A stretch of DNA of 64,000 bases, from NCBI GenBank assembly GCA_032871835.1, contig CM065298.1, forward strand, positions 96,781,891-96,845,890, given 5' to 3'. Shown here in pieces: positions 33,305 to 44,777 of this stretch. This stretch comes from Dipteronia dyeriana. Lineage: Eukaryota; Streptophyta; Magnoliopsida; Sapindales; Sapindaceae. Below the pieces are notes generated by a model. It was not told the DNA's origin. It saw only the letters and a program-made list of their open reading frames with translations, and searched no databases. Each line of letters opens with the position of its first letter. Position 1 is the first letter of the stretch. Made by a program: the position numbers and the translations under genes.

Positions 33305-35850
33305 GTGACATATTCGTTAATTGTTTCTAGTTTTAACTTAGGTTCTGTAAATAGCTTAGATTTACTTGCTTTGCGGTTTTTTGTTTATGTGTTTTCTTGT
33401 TTGTTTTATTTTTCTTATTTTTGTTAAAAGCATATGCATTTGAAGTTGTTTGAGTTGTCTTGTGCAAGGAAAAGAAATTTCCAGGCCGGATAGACCGAAT
33501 AACTTAAGAGAACGTGGCGAAAGCTTAGTTGGCTCGAAAACCACTCGTGAAGGCTAGTACTTCAAGGGTAAAATGCGTTGCCTATTTGTTTGTGATTTTT
33601 TTTCTTATTTTGTGTAGATCTATAGTGGATATGTATTGTGCTTAGATCTCAGGACTTCTTGTGATTTTGTTTTTCTTAGTTTTTTATGATTTGTGATTTG
33701 TCCTCATTTCCAAATTCTAGTTTACATTGTCCAATCTTATAAGTGGAGATGGTTCTACGGAGCAACATTAAGGACAATGTTGAGGTTAGGTTTGGGGTGT
33801 GGACAACCCTCGTTGTGTTGTGTTCATTTTCGTTTTGTGTGTTTAACTAGAACCTTTTTTAAATCTCTGTAAACAATACCATTTGAGTTAAATGTTTCTT
33901 TAAAATTGTACTAAATGTTGAAGAATTTTTTGTTTGCCCATGATGCATTCTTTGATTTTTTATTACGATTCTGAATATATAAAGAACGTAAAATTCTGGA
34001 TGGCAGTTCAAAAGTTATGAACATTTCTTCGACCAAAGGTCAAGGGCGATGCCCTGTTTTTTCGAAATTGAGCATACACTATTTTCATCATCCTTTTTCA
34101 CACTTTTCTGATTCGAATTTTAAAATATTTTTAAGTAAAAAGTGTGTATTTATATGTCAACTTTATAATGTAAAATTTGTGTCAAATTATTTTGAGTTAT
34201 TTTAAAGATATGCACTAGAAATTAGACATTGGATGAATTTGAATTTCAAAAGTTTTTTGGAATTTTTGACCTCCATGTTGAGTTGTTTACTTCACGTGCC
34301 GGTAGAAACATGTCATGTATGCTTTTAGCTTTGTACATTGCTATAAACTTGTTTGTATAGTGCCAATATTTTAATGTTGAGGTGGATAGAACTCTTTGTT
34401 TGTTTAGTCTATAAGAATAGTAGAGATTAACTTGTGAGACTTTTGTGCCTTAACATTCATTTTAGAGGGTTTAATTTTGTTTATATTTGTTCTTCAAATA
34501 TATAGATTGATCTTTATAGGCTTTGCATTGGATATTAAAGAGTAATCCTCTTAAGATATCACATGTGTGTTTGGTTTACTTTTGTGTTATATGACCTTTG
34601 AGAAGTGATGCTAGACAATGCGTGCTTAAACTACTAAATGGCCTAAACATTTACTCTTACCCTATGAGTGTGCTTCATTAGCCAATTTGAAGCCAAACAT
34701 ATAGTCTTTTCTTTCATTACCCACACTTTCAAAGAACCAAGCTACTATAATGAAACCATACATAATGGGCATGGGACCATATGGTGATGAAGAAGGTAGT
34801 AAGTATTAGGGTGTCTTTTAGTTACTACCATTGTTAGTTAGGAAGAAACCAATGAGTTTCTTGGGTTGAATTGTAAACTGTAATTGTCCAGGCTTGAATA
34901 TAAAGATTCAATGTATATATTTGTAGTGTAATTCGAAGAAATGAATGGTGGATCAAAAGAAAAAAATGAATATCTACTCAAAAGAAAAAGGTGTAGGAAA
35001 AAAAGTGTTAGAACACAAAAGGTAACCTAGTTTTAGACCACAAAGAATGTATTTTGGACTCCATTATTGCATTGTAGATGGACAACAAAGTCCTTGATAA
35101 ATACATGTTAGGATTACGTTATTTCATTGCAGATGGTCAACAAAATCCCATGTTATGGTCTCAAGTTTTTGTTTTCATTTTTTCCATTCTTTCTTAGCCT
35201 GCATGACCTAGAGGATCTCTTGGTAATGCTTGCTTGAGAGTGAAGTTGCATGTGCTCTATTTATGTTCTTAATGTTTGATTCATTCATGAGACCTTGTGC
35301 ACTTATATGAGCGTCTTTCTAATTATACTTATATGCGATTACATTTTGATTTCCATGTACCTAAATTCCATTTCACAAATGTTTGATGAGTTTTATCGCC
35401 TAGGTTATGAGTACAAAATGAGAGAAATCCGGTAAGGATAGAGTCAAGGTGAATTCCATCTTGGGCATTAGAGCGTAGTTGTTTTGTAAATCGAAAGCAT
35501 CCTAAGTATTGACATACATGCATTGTGTGATGTATTGATTTATATGGCATAATTTGAGATTTTAGTATGCATATAGTTTTTGTTGGTATGTGCGGATTGT
35601 ATCTCAACATTTTTCTTGCAGAGTTATGTTTGTGGGTGTCGTAGTTGTAAACCCTCAGGAGACTATAACTCATTCTACTAGGGCCGCTGAGGTTTAAAGG
35701 CCTATGGTATATGCTAAGTGCCATCGTGTTTCCTACGAAAATGGACTAGCCTAGATTTTATCTTTTATATGTTTTTGTGTGTCTTATTGTTGTTTTGTTT
35801 ACTTTTTTTGTTTTTAGTTTTTAGTTTTGCTCGAGAACGAGTAAAAGATA
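33305..35850 (+). other. Non-coding interior of element F1
   Basis: No gag or pol homology seen. It contains the degraded hairpin ACATTAAGGACAATGT (33765-33780) followed by GGTTAGGTTTGGGGTGTGG, the same arrangement as in A, B and C. Confidence 0.6.
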
Positions 35851-36245
35851 GGTTTTGGGGTATTTAATCGGACGATTTATTTACCTATTTCATGCCCTCA
35901 TTTCCTATCAGTTGTTTTCGTTTTCGAGCGTGTTTTGTATTATTATTTTTTTATGAGCTTTGTGTAGGTACATGTTCCATAAATAAGGTGTTGAGCCTAA
36001 TTGAAGAATTTGGAGGCTAAAAGGGAAAAAATCGTAAAGGCTTGTGCTGAATGTCCAATTTGTAGAGGTCATATCTCCTTCCTCAAATCGAACCACGTTG
36101 ATATCTACATATATTCAGAAATCCCTGAATGTATAGTTTATATAACATTTACGGATGACAATTCCGGGTTTTCTAGAGGAAGTTATGCATGTTTTAGTAA
36201 ATGGTACGCGATGTTGAAAATTTCATACCGGTGGTGTTCATGGCC
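35851..36245 (+). repeat. F1 polypurine tract and truncated 3' LTR
   Basis: GGTTTTGGGG (35851-35860) precedes the LTR start (TATTTAATCGGACG). Similarity to the 5' LTR continues to about 36240 (GTTCATGGCCCG) and stops where Copia LTR sequence G2 starts. Confidence 0.72.
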
Positions 36246-37079
36246 CGATTGCTCTAAAAGAAGAATACACCACTCCACCTCAGCAGCCTGTGGAGGCGCA
36301 TGGCCTCACGGGGCAGAGGGTTGCCTTTCCCGTGGAGGCCACACACCTCCACGGGAGAGGGGATGTTTCGGTAATTTGTCACCCCTCTTCTTTTTTCTTC
36401 CCTATCGCGCACCTCTAGCATTCTTCGACCGTTCTCTGGTCTCGAAACTCAAAATTCAAATCCGTTTTTGGATTATGAACCCTAACTCACTCACAGACAT
36501 AAATGTCTATAAAATTTAATAAAAAACATAGAATTAGACTTGATACACAAGGTTGAAAATCATGCACGATAAATACACGAAGGTTTTATAAAATCCAACT
36601 CGGAACTCGAAAACTTTTGAATGAGTAATTAAAACTTCGGAACTCTATGAGGAATAAAATGAGAACATATTCAAGTCTGATACCAATAAAATACAAATAA
36701 ACAAACACAAGAACACATAAGTATGTCTTTTTTTAGAAATAGTCCTAGAACATGTATTTTTACAAAAGTTGTCAATTTAAAATCTAATATATGTGCATAC
36801 AATAATATGTGTGTATGTGTTATATCAATTGAGCACAATGATGCCGGGACACAAATGTATACAATGTGTGTGTGTGCGCTTACATCTTGCATGAGGAAAA
36901 AGAATCTTGATACCTTAGCATCCAAGTAAGCATTTTTCCTCTTGAAAACGAACTTTGCATGCAAAGTTGTTTTCCTCCTTTGAAGCTCAATCTAATCATG
37001 TATCACCTAAGCAACTAAGCAAAACAGATAAAGAGCATTTTGTTACCGAATCAAGTCAAGACAAATCTAAAACCTAACA
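36246..37079 (-). repeat. Copia-type LTR fragment G2
   Basis: Parallel to G1 (25970-26617) in the same orientation, and the reverse complement of G3. It extends to the LTR start: the minus strand begins TGTTAGGTTTTAG at 37079, comparable to G3's TGTTAGGTTTGTG. It contains a perfect 10-bp hairpin CCCGTGGAGG / CCTCCACGGG (36329-36355). Confidence 0.7.
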
Positions 37080-37620
37080 TGCACCCCACCCCACTTATTT
37101 TTTAAAAACTCATCCCCTTATAAAACCTCATAATAGATGAAGCGGGGTAGGGCGGGGTGGGGTATGCTTTCTCCATCCCCACCCAATTTAATGCATTTAA
37201 CCCATCTATCTATATCATTTATTAAAATCTTCTCAAAAATTTATTTATTAAAATAATAAATAAATAAATAAATATATATATATATATATATATATATCAA
37301 TGCATATGATATAATATATAAAGTAATTCCAAAAAGACTATTGAAAATCATCTCATAAATATAAATCTAAAAACTAAACAAATAAATTCAATCTTTTTAA
37401 AACATAAACATTGAACTAAATAATAATAATAATATATATTATATTTTAAACGGGATGGTGTGGGGTGGGGATTATAAAACTTATCTCCGTCTTATGCTTA
37501 TTGCGGGTTTTACTATTTATCTTCATCTCCGCCTTATCCTCACCAAATTGAAACTCATCCTCATGCCATAAGCATGGGTCCCCATGAGGCCCCGTTCCTG
37601 TGGTTATTTTGCCATCCCTA
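37080..37620. mobile_element. GC-tract, hAT-like MITE remnant
   Basis: The right end in reverse complement reads TAGGGATGGCAAAATAACC, and both arms carry GGGGTGGGG/CCCCACCCC runs, a pattern common in plant hAT-type MITEs. The left terminus is missing; it abuts G2. Related sequence lies at 52440-52660 and 53080-53250. Confidence 0.5.
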
Positions 37621-37649
37621 CTACGATATTTTAGTAACTGGTCTGGTTA

Positions 37650-38025
37650 GAGCATCTCCAATAAAGAGCACCAAATTGGGAATATTCTTACACATAATTT
37701 TTTTTTCACACTCTAATTCATCCAACACCAATTTGGTGTAAAAAAACATTTTTACAAGAATATTTACTCAATAGAACTTTATACCAACACCAATTTGGTG
37801 TAAAAAAACATTTTTACAAGAATATTTACTCAATAGAACTTTATACAATACTAATGAATTTCTATCGGTTAACTTACACAAAATTAAATATTTTTTTTGA
37901 AAAAAAAATATTATTCTTAAATAAATAATTGCATAATATAAAAAAAAATCACTCACATAATTTTACCCCAAATTTTTCACCATAATATTGACTAACCCAA
38001 AAGGGGTACGAGGACATTGGAGTAG
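37650..38025. mobile_element. Possible PIF/Tourist-like MITE
   Basis: Begins GAGCATCTCCAATAAAGAG after a TTA; the right end (ACATTGGAGTAGTAG) is a poor inverted match. A second, related unit lies at 41819-42270 (CATCTCCAATGAAG ... CATTGAAGATGCTC). Confidence 0.4.
37722..37845. repeat. Perfect 62-bp tandem duplication
   Basis: 37722-37783 and 37784-37845 are identical by eye. Each starts CCAACACCAATTTGGTG with a CACCAA-T-TTGGTG hairpin. Confidence 0.93.
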
Positions 38026-38869
38026 TAGAATGATAAATAAAATTTGTTCCTATGAGGAGGTGTAATTCGAAAAATGTTCCTAGTATAATTGAATTGGAAA
38101 ATGAATTGAGGTGTGTGTGTTTATGGATAATATATACATATTGCTATGAAAATATAAATTCTATACAATAGTATTTACAAAGACATAATGGACTTGAGAG
38201 ATGCAAGATATATGGTTACATTAAGAAGATAACTCCACCATAACAATCATACAATTTCATACAAATATGCTTATAAATATTGAAAGTCGTGCTCACCTAA
38301 TCCATATCAATATTCTCTCTCGAGCAACAAAGGCTATACCCATGTGCACCGGCAGACCTATCTCTCGATGGCTACCCAAAATTACACACGAGTTCATAAG
38401 AATAATGAGACACATTTAGAAACTATACATTCAAAACTTCACGTATCTCTACCTTACTCTACATGCAATGGAGATTTAATTGAGCACGTTGAGTGCATCA
38501 CCCCTCGGTTCATAGCACACAAGCTTATTCAAGTGGTGGTTAATCACTCAAAAGCCTTAGGAAGTTAAATAACCACTCAATCATAAACATATTCAACAAA
38601 AGAGGCAACAATGCTAGGTTTACATCGAATCCCAAGTGAATGAAAGTACACATCAAAGAAGAGATAAGAAATATAATGAAAGAAATATAAAAGAGATAGA
38701 AACGAGAACCCATCCGCTACCGGGTTTTCATAGTTGTCAGTTGGATGTCTTGACCGCTAGACGTTCACAATGGGTCTCCGATCTTCTTGAATGCTCAACT
38801 ATCTCATAGAAAAGAAAGCTCTCTCTTCATCTCTCTATCTAAGATGGATGGCTAAAAAGGGAAACAAGT
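38026..38869. other. Unassigned sequence next to F2
   Basis: No gene recognised. Positions 38493-38520 are the exact reverse complement of 39471-39498. It may be a diverged outer part of the F2 LTR, but I cannot align it. Confidence 0.35.
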
Positions 38870-40195
38870 TTACCAAACAACAATGCACATCAAGTACGTT
38901 GATTGCTAAATATTAAGAACATTAAATTCAAGTTAAGGGTTCATTCTCTTGATTAATGAATTCACCAAAATCAATTCGTCACTCAACCGAAGCCATGGGA
39001 TGAGCAATTGTGTCTTAAAACAAATACCCATTAAACACAAGAATATGGAACAAAAGCCTAAGTTAGCTTGTAAAGGCATTAACCAAACTTGCCCCATTCT
39101 TTGAAGCTAATTCTCTAACACTCAAATCATTCTAAACATGGTATTTTGGATCATCCACCAACATCCAAACAATCATGGGATGTTAAGTTACACAACTTTT
39201 ATTCTACTCTTAATCTCATTCATGAATACACATCAATTCTTAACCTCTATACAAATGCATATCACAATACGAGATTCAATCATGGATATAGCAAAGAATA
39301 GAACAAAACCCAAAGAATTTAAGAACAATCATACATATATATATCACAAGTGTAGGTTTACAATATTCCTAAATAAGGGTTACACATCAAAGACAACAAG
39401 ATATACAATTAGAAGAGTAAATAAGAGGAAACCCTTGAAGAAATCTCATCCAAAATGTATGGATGAGATTGTGTGCTATGAACCGAGGGGTGATGCACCC
39501 TTGAAGAAACCACTTCTTTCTCCTTGCAATCTACTCTAAGATGGGTGGAAGATATAAAAAAGGTGGTGGCAGAAATGTATGGTGAGCTCCCATGGAGGAA
39601 ATACCTCCATGGGAGCTTGAATCTCTCTCTTATTTGGTAAAGAAGATGAATAAGGGTTTGAAGGTGGTGCGCTTCGATTAGGGGAGGTGTGTAGGTTCTT
39701 TTTATGTGAAAATAAGATAGGTTTATATAAGAGAGTGAATTAAGGCAAGTCAAAGATGGAATTTTCTAAATTTAGGCGACAATACGACTTGAAAAGCGAC
39801 CTGGTGCTCAGGTCGCTTCCAAGTTGCTTTGTTGTCTGGTGAAGATTTTCAATTTCACGCACCAATTACTAAAACAACCTTAACTCCCATTAGAAAACCT
39901 AGAATTGCAATCCGTAAAAACTATTGAAACCTAGACGTCCGGGGCTTTCATAATAGATATAGATCTCAATGTAGTTCAATCTGAGAAGAGAAATATGGCC
40001 CCTGAAAGTTGAGTGTTCTGCATAAGCATTTACCATTTCAGCCATTTAACCTTCAAACTCTTCATTTAAACTCAACACCTTATTTTAGGGCATATAACCT
40101 ACACAAGGCTCACAAAGCATATTATAAATATAAACATGCTCGAAAACGAGCACTAAAACTAGGAAATGGAGACCTCAAATAGGTATATAAATCTT
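38870..40195 (-). repeat. Athila-like LTR fragment F2
   Basis: The minus strand from 40195 begins TTTGATTGGAAGATTTATATACC and follows the F1 LTR, including the undisturbed version of D's insertion site (39360-39400). It carries hairpins at 39585-39617 and 39795-39817, and an insertion at 39443-39498 not present in F1. Confidence 0.72.
39585..39617. repeat. Perfect 14-bp hairpin in F2
   Basis: AGCTCCCATGGAGG, a 5-base loop, then CCTCCATGGGAGCT. Confidence 0.92.
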
Positions 40196-40398
40196 CCAAT
40201 CAAATATTATTCAACTTATTTATCCAACTAATTTTCACTTAATTTTTCAACTAATCTATTCGCATCTAATTTTCTCATGCAATTTTCTCATCTAGTTATT
40301 TCTCCATTTTCTTTTATTAAAGGCAAAACACCTCCATCTATTTCATCATACAACCCTCTACCAAAGTTTCTTAAATCCATTTACATTTATCTTCAACA

Positions 40399-40716
40399 AT
40401 GAGTTATTTCAATGCCGGTCCATCTTATATACCATCTTCATCCTAAAATCCTGAGGATAAACTTGATCTCACTCCTGCTATAGAGGCTCAAATTCAAGCG
40501 ATTAATGCGCAACAAACAACACTACTTAATGCATGTAATAACAACAACCTCATCATAGCTTACCATCTCAATGAAGAAGAGAAAAACCAACCAACTCGTA
40601 GAGGCTCAGTTCCCGGTCGTATATTCATTTATCAAGATCGGAAAGATGCTGAACATAATTTATGGGTTGACTATTTTGTAAAGAACCCACAGTATAAACA
40701 ATCAAATTCTACATGA
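40399..40716 (+). pseudogene. N-terminal fragment of a PIF/Harbinger-type (Plant_tran/ALP1-like) protein
   Basis: A frame from ATG (40399) to TGA (40714) with one internal TAA at codon 16. The C-terminal part, TRRGSVPGRIFIYQDR followed by AEHNLWVDYFVKNPQY, matches the start of the plant transposase-derived family, where RRGSVPGR is followed by GHERLxxDYF and then RRRFRM. The match stops just before RRRFRM, so the catalytic DDE domain is absent. The remaining sequence to 40925 shows no match. It could be a remnant of a Harbinger transposase or of a domesticated relative. MITE-like sequences nearby (37650-38025, 41819-42270) may belong to the same superfamily, but this is not shown. Confidence 0.65.
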
Positions 40717-41159
40717 TGCTATTTGAGGTGAACAAATGAGAAATTATGGAAAAAGAGCTCATGAACAATAAGTTCAAAGAGGAAATGGATCATCTGATGG
40801 CTTTAGTCGAAAAATTTGTGGTTATGGAAGAAGTGGAGATAATCCTCCGAATTTTTGAATGGTTCGTTGCAGTTATTGTTATCGAGTTTTTTTTATTGTT
40901 AAGTTATGTGGTTATTTGCTTATTTTAGAGTTTATTTCTAACATGTATTTTTTTTAAAAATACATTGTTATGTACTTTGTCATGTACTTTTTTTTAAAGA
41001 ATATTGTCACGTATTTTTTAAAAAGAATATTGTCATGTATTTTTTTTAAGTATTTTGTCATGTACTTTTTTAAAGTATTTTGTCATTTATTTAATTGCAG
41101 TAAATTAAGTTAATATAAAAATCTGCTATTTTTTAAATGTATAATTAATAAGAAAATGA
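40717..41159. other. Low-complexity spacer
   Basis: Contains four or five loose repeats of TTGTCATGTACTTTTTTTAAA (about 40938-41090). No gene seen. Confidence 0.5.
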
Positions 41160-41169
41160 ATAATTTAAA

Positions 41170-41538
41170 GAGTGAGTCTCTCATAAGGGATCCTGTATTT
41201 TAATTTCGGTAAGGACTTTGATGAAGCCACATTGATTTTTATATAAAACAAATTATGGATGATAAGTTAAATGAATTGTATATAGGAATAAAACTTGAAA
41301 TTTTTTCATGCACTAAAACTTTTTCGATTTTGTTAAATATGAAGGCATCGAAAAATGAACAAAATATAGGAAAATTCAAGAAAAATATCTTTAAAACTTG
41401 AAAAATACATAAATTTTATTTACATGTAGATTTCAATGAACTTATCATTCATAAAAAAATCATAACAAAATTCATAAAAGTCGATGTGATTTCATCAAGG
41501 TCCTTACTGAAATTAAAACCCTTATAAGAGACTCACTC
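41170..41538. mobile_element. MITE with long inverted ends, Mutator-like
   Basis: The left end GAGTGAGTCTCTCATAAGGG and the right end in reverse complement GAGTGAGTCTCTTATAAGGG begin inverted arms of roughly 75 bp or more. The flanks are ATAATTTAAA on both sides (41160-41169, 41539-41548), an exact 9-10-bp duplication typical of Mutator-like MITEs. No coding sequence. Confidence 0.82.
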
Positions 41539-41548
41539 ATAATTTAAA

Positions 41549-42001
41549 TATATATATATATATTAATATTGGTATCAGTTTTAAGATCTCAACGAGATCT
41601 TTCCAAAGATATAATTTTTGGAGTAAATATTGTTATAAATAAGTATTGGAATGCTATATTAGGAATTGTAATAAGTATAAAATATTGATTTGACAATTTA
41701 ATAAAATAAATACTTAAGAAAAAAATATTGGTGTAGGTGAATAGTGTTACACCACCAATAACTTTTCTTTATTATTTCTTTTATTAAATTTTTAAATTGG
41801 AAATTGAAAAATGGTGGAAAACATCTCCAATGAAGAGTACTAAATTTTACACCAAATTTATATAAAAAGAGCATCTTTTTGAAATATTCTTACACCAAAT
41901 TTTACATCAAAAAAGTATCTTTAAATAATATTATTTCAATAAATCTTTAAATTATTATAGAAGTTTAATATTAGTTAAATGTCTAATTAATAAGTAAATT
42001 A

Positions 42002-42036
<35 letters not shown>

Positions 42037-42344
42037 TTGGTGTCATTTTAAAGATCTAAACGAGATCTTTCCAACGATATATTTTTGGAATAAATATTAT
42101 TGTAATTAAGTATAAAATAGTTAAATTATGAATTTTCTAAAATATAAAGTAATCATATGATTAATAAAAAATAATTAAAAAAGAAAAAAAATTGATGTAA
42201 ATCTGTTCATTACACCGAATATCAGGTCTTGGGAGGTGCAATTTGGTGTCCCATTGAAGATGCTCTTAGTATTTAGGATAAACTGCACAAATGCCTTAAT
42301 ATTTATTATAATTGCATACATATACAAATTTTGTCAGAAATTTT
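41549..42344. repeat. MITE-like AT-rich repeats
   Basis: Two copies of a block reading AAGATCT(C/A)AACGAGATCTTTCCAA (about 41582 and 42051) flank a MITE-like start (41819) and end (42252-42270). (AT)n runs lie at 41549-41563 and 42008-42031. Confidence 0.5.
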
Positions 42345-42640
42345 ACAATCACCTCTGTAAGTTTCTCGATTTTTTGGTTGGCTTATTTCAGTGACAAACC
42401 ACATCGGGATTGTTATATAACGGATAGCTTAGGTGATCGTCAATGGCAAGCTTCTGGGCATCCTAAAGTGCTTCAAGAAGGTAGTGACTTGTTCTTGACT
42501 TCTTGAAGAGAATAGTTGCACACACACACACACATACATACATGCATCTCTATTACTCTAGCATTTGAGTTTTCGTGATCATGCATTTTATTTCATCATG
42601 TGATATTTTGTTGTGTGCATGATGTTTAAATGTGTTAGAT
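42345..42640. repeat. Dispersed repeat S, copy at 42.4 kb
   Basis: Similar to 63600-63900: GACAAACCA.AT.G.GATTGTT, GGTAGCTTAGGT, CTTCAAGA.GGTA.T, TAGTTGCAC.CACACAC. Confidence 0.7.
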
Positions 42641-44287
42641 TTGGTTTAGTTATTTAGAGTAATGTGTCCACTTTCAAAAGATTGATTTTCAACGATTTAA
42701 ATATTTTTCAAAACCAATCTTTATATGGTCTTATAATCATAATGTTTTATACAAAGATCTAAATTGAGTTTTAAATTTTTTTTGACAAACTAGACAGTGA
42801 TACCTTTCCAACGGTATAATATTCGTAATATTTCATAACCTTTTGGATTGTTTTTGAAATCTCCAAAGTAACAACTAAAACAGAGTAACTCTATTTTTGT
42901 TTGAATCTGACCTTTAATCATTCAAATGACCATAACTCTTTCTACACATATCAAAATATTTTTTTGAAAATAAGTAGAAAGTAGACATTCGTACATTTTC
43001 AATGGTATATTATACGAAAAGTTTCGATATCGTTTGGTCATGTTTTGGATCACTCGAAACTAAAGTTGTTGTGTTGTCACGTTTTTAAGTGAACTGAGAA
43101 GTGACCTGCCAATCAAGTTGCTTTTCAAGTCGCTTATGACGCCCAAAAATCAATTTTTCTTTCTCAAAATGATGTAACTTCATTTAGGGTTATTAACCCT
43201 ATCTTCTCTATATTTCGTTTTTAGGAGTCAAAAATCATTCTTTAGAGAGATGAATTTATTTTCAAGAGAGAGAGACTCACAAGAACCCATTTGTACTCAA
43301 CCAATCCCAAATCTCATATCCATCTAGCATCATTCATGGATCAATCCTTCATGGGTCTTTCTTGTTCTCATAACTTGGTAAGTTAAACATGTGATAGAAC
43401 TCATTGCTTCCATTATTGTTCATCTATGCTTAGCAATAGCATTTTTTATGTTGATTAAATGTGTGACTCTTCTCTTAAGCTTATATTGAATATGTTTTGA
43501 GTCTTTGTTTGTTGGTTAAGATTGATTCTTCATTGATAGCTTGCATTTAGGACATTATTGCTCTCAAGCTAAGTCTTTATGCTTTGTATCTAGTTATTGA
43601 TAATTATGAATTGTTTATTGCATATTTTATTTTCTAATTAAGCATTTGGTATTTACCTAGCATTAATTGCATCTATAATTTTTTCATATTCACTTAGGTA
43701 GTTTAATCTCTTCGAGTTAAGTCATGTGACTAAGAGTGTTAGTACACAAGCACCGGTCTATAATCACTATTAAAGTCATGTGGGTCGACTGGAATGTGTT
43801 AATGACCAATGATGGTTTGACCAAAGGTCAACCTAAGTTGTAAAATATCATTCTGATAGTGGATTTGATTACCGTAAGTGACTAGATGGATAGCTCGTAA
43901 GTTTTTTCCAATTGGAGGGTTTATCACATAAATCAATTATTGTGTTTTTATCGTTTTCCCCATATATATATGTATGATTGTTTGCTTGTTACTTTGAGTG
44001 TTTTGATAATTATTATATATATAATTTGACTAAATTCCTTTAAGAAAAACTCAAAACCCAAATTCCATAGATCGTAATCCTATTAATATTATAATTCTAA
44101 AAGTAGTCATTTTACTTATCTCTTATTTTTTGCAAAGCTTTCTATTTTACTTAAATAATGCTTTTTTTTATATATTCTTAGATACGATAAATATTTTTTA
44201 TTTTAATTTATACGAATTACATTTTATTTAGTAAATAAAGAATTATTTATTTAATTTTTTCATGTTAATGATGATAATAATAAAAAG
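42641..44287. other. Unresolved repeat-like DNA, possibly a Copia LTR
   Basis: No gene recognised. The sequence style (CCTTTCCAACGGTATA, repeated ATTCATTTG-type statements, AGAGAGAGACTCACAAG, then a long T-rich part) resembles the G-type LTRs. Block 43099-43140 shares AGTTGCTTTTCAAGTCGCTT words with the F2 hairpin region (39790-39830). I could not find ends. Confidence 0.35.
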
Positions 44288-44777
44288 GGGATAATTACCC
44301 CGGTGACCATCAACTCTTGCCACCACTATCAAAATGGCCACCATATGGGAAATTGGTTTTAAAATGAACATTTTTAGCAAACATTATTACACTAATGGTC
44401 ATTCCATCCATTTCCATCTAATTCCATCCAATGATTGGTATTTTCGTAAATAAGGGGATGTCATTAATTTTTTTTAGATATTTTTTAGAAATATTTTTTT
44501 TCCTTTTGATTTTTGAAACAAATAATTATATTTAGTGTGTATATATACGTATACCATATCCCAAACACACACACATATATATATACTTTTCAACTTATTT
44601 AGAATTTTAATTTTCTCAATAAATAAATAAAAATTTTATATATATATTTAATTTTATCTCAAATATATTTTTTAGAATTTTTAAAATTTTTAGCATTAAT
44701 CTTCTCAAAATATATATATATATCAAGTTAGGGATGGTATTTATGGTTATTTCAAAGACCACTTTGCTTCTAAGTGC

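Larger units (their letters stand above)
26618..36245 (+). mobile_element. Athila-like retrotransposon F1, no coding capacity
   Basis: The 5' LTR (26618-27408 and 32386-33283) is split by Copia element D. The interior is 33284-35860. The 3' LTR starts at about 35861 and is cut off at about 36245, where Copia LTR sequence G2 begins. A tRNA-Asp-type primer site (33287-33304) and polypurine tract (35851-35860) are in place. The 2.6-kb interior has no gag-pol, so the element resembles a large retrotransposon derivative dependent on relatives. Confidence 0.75.
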
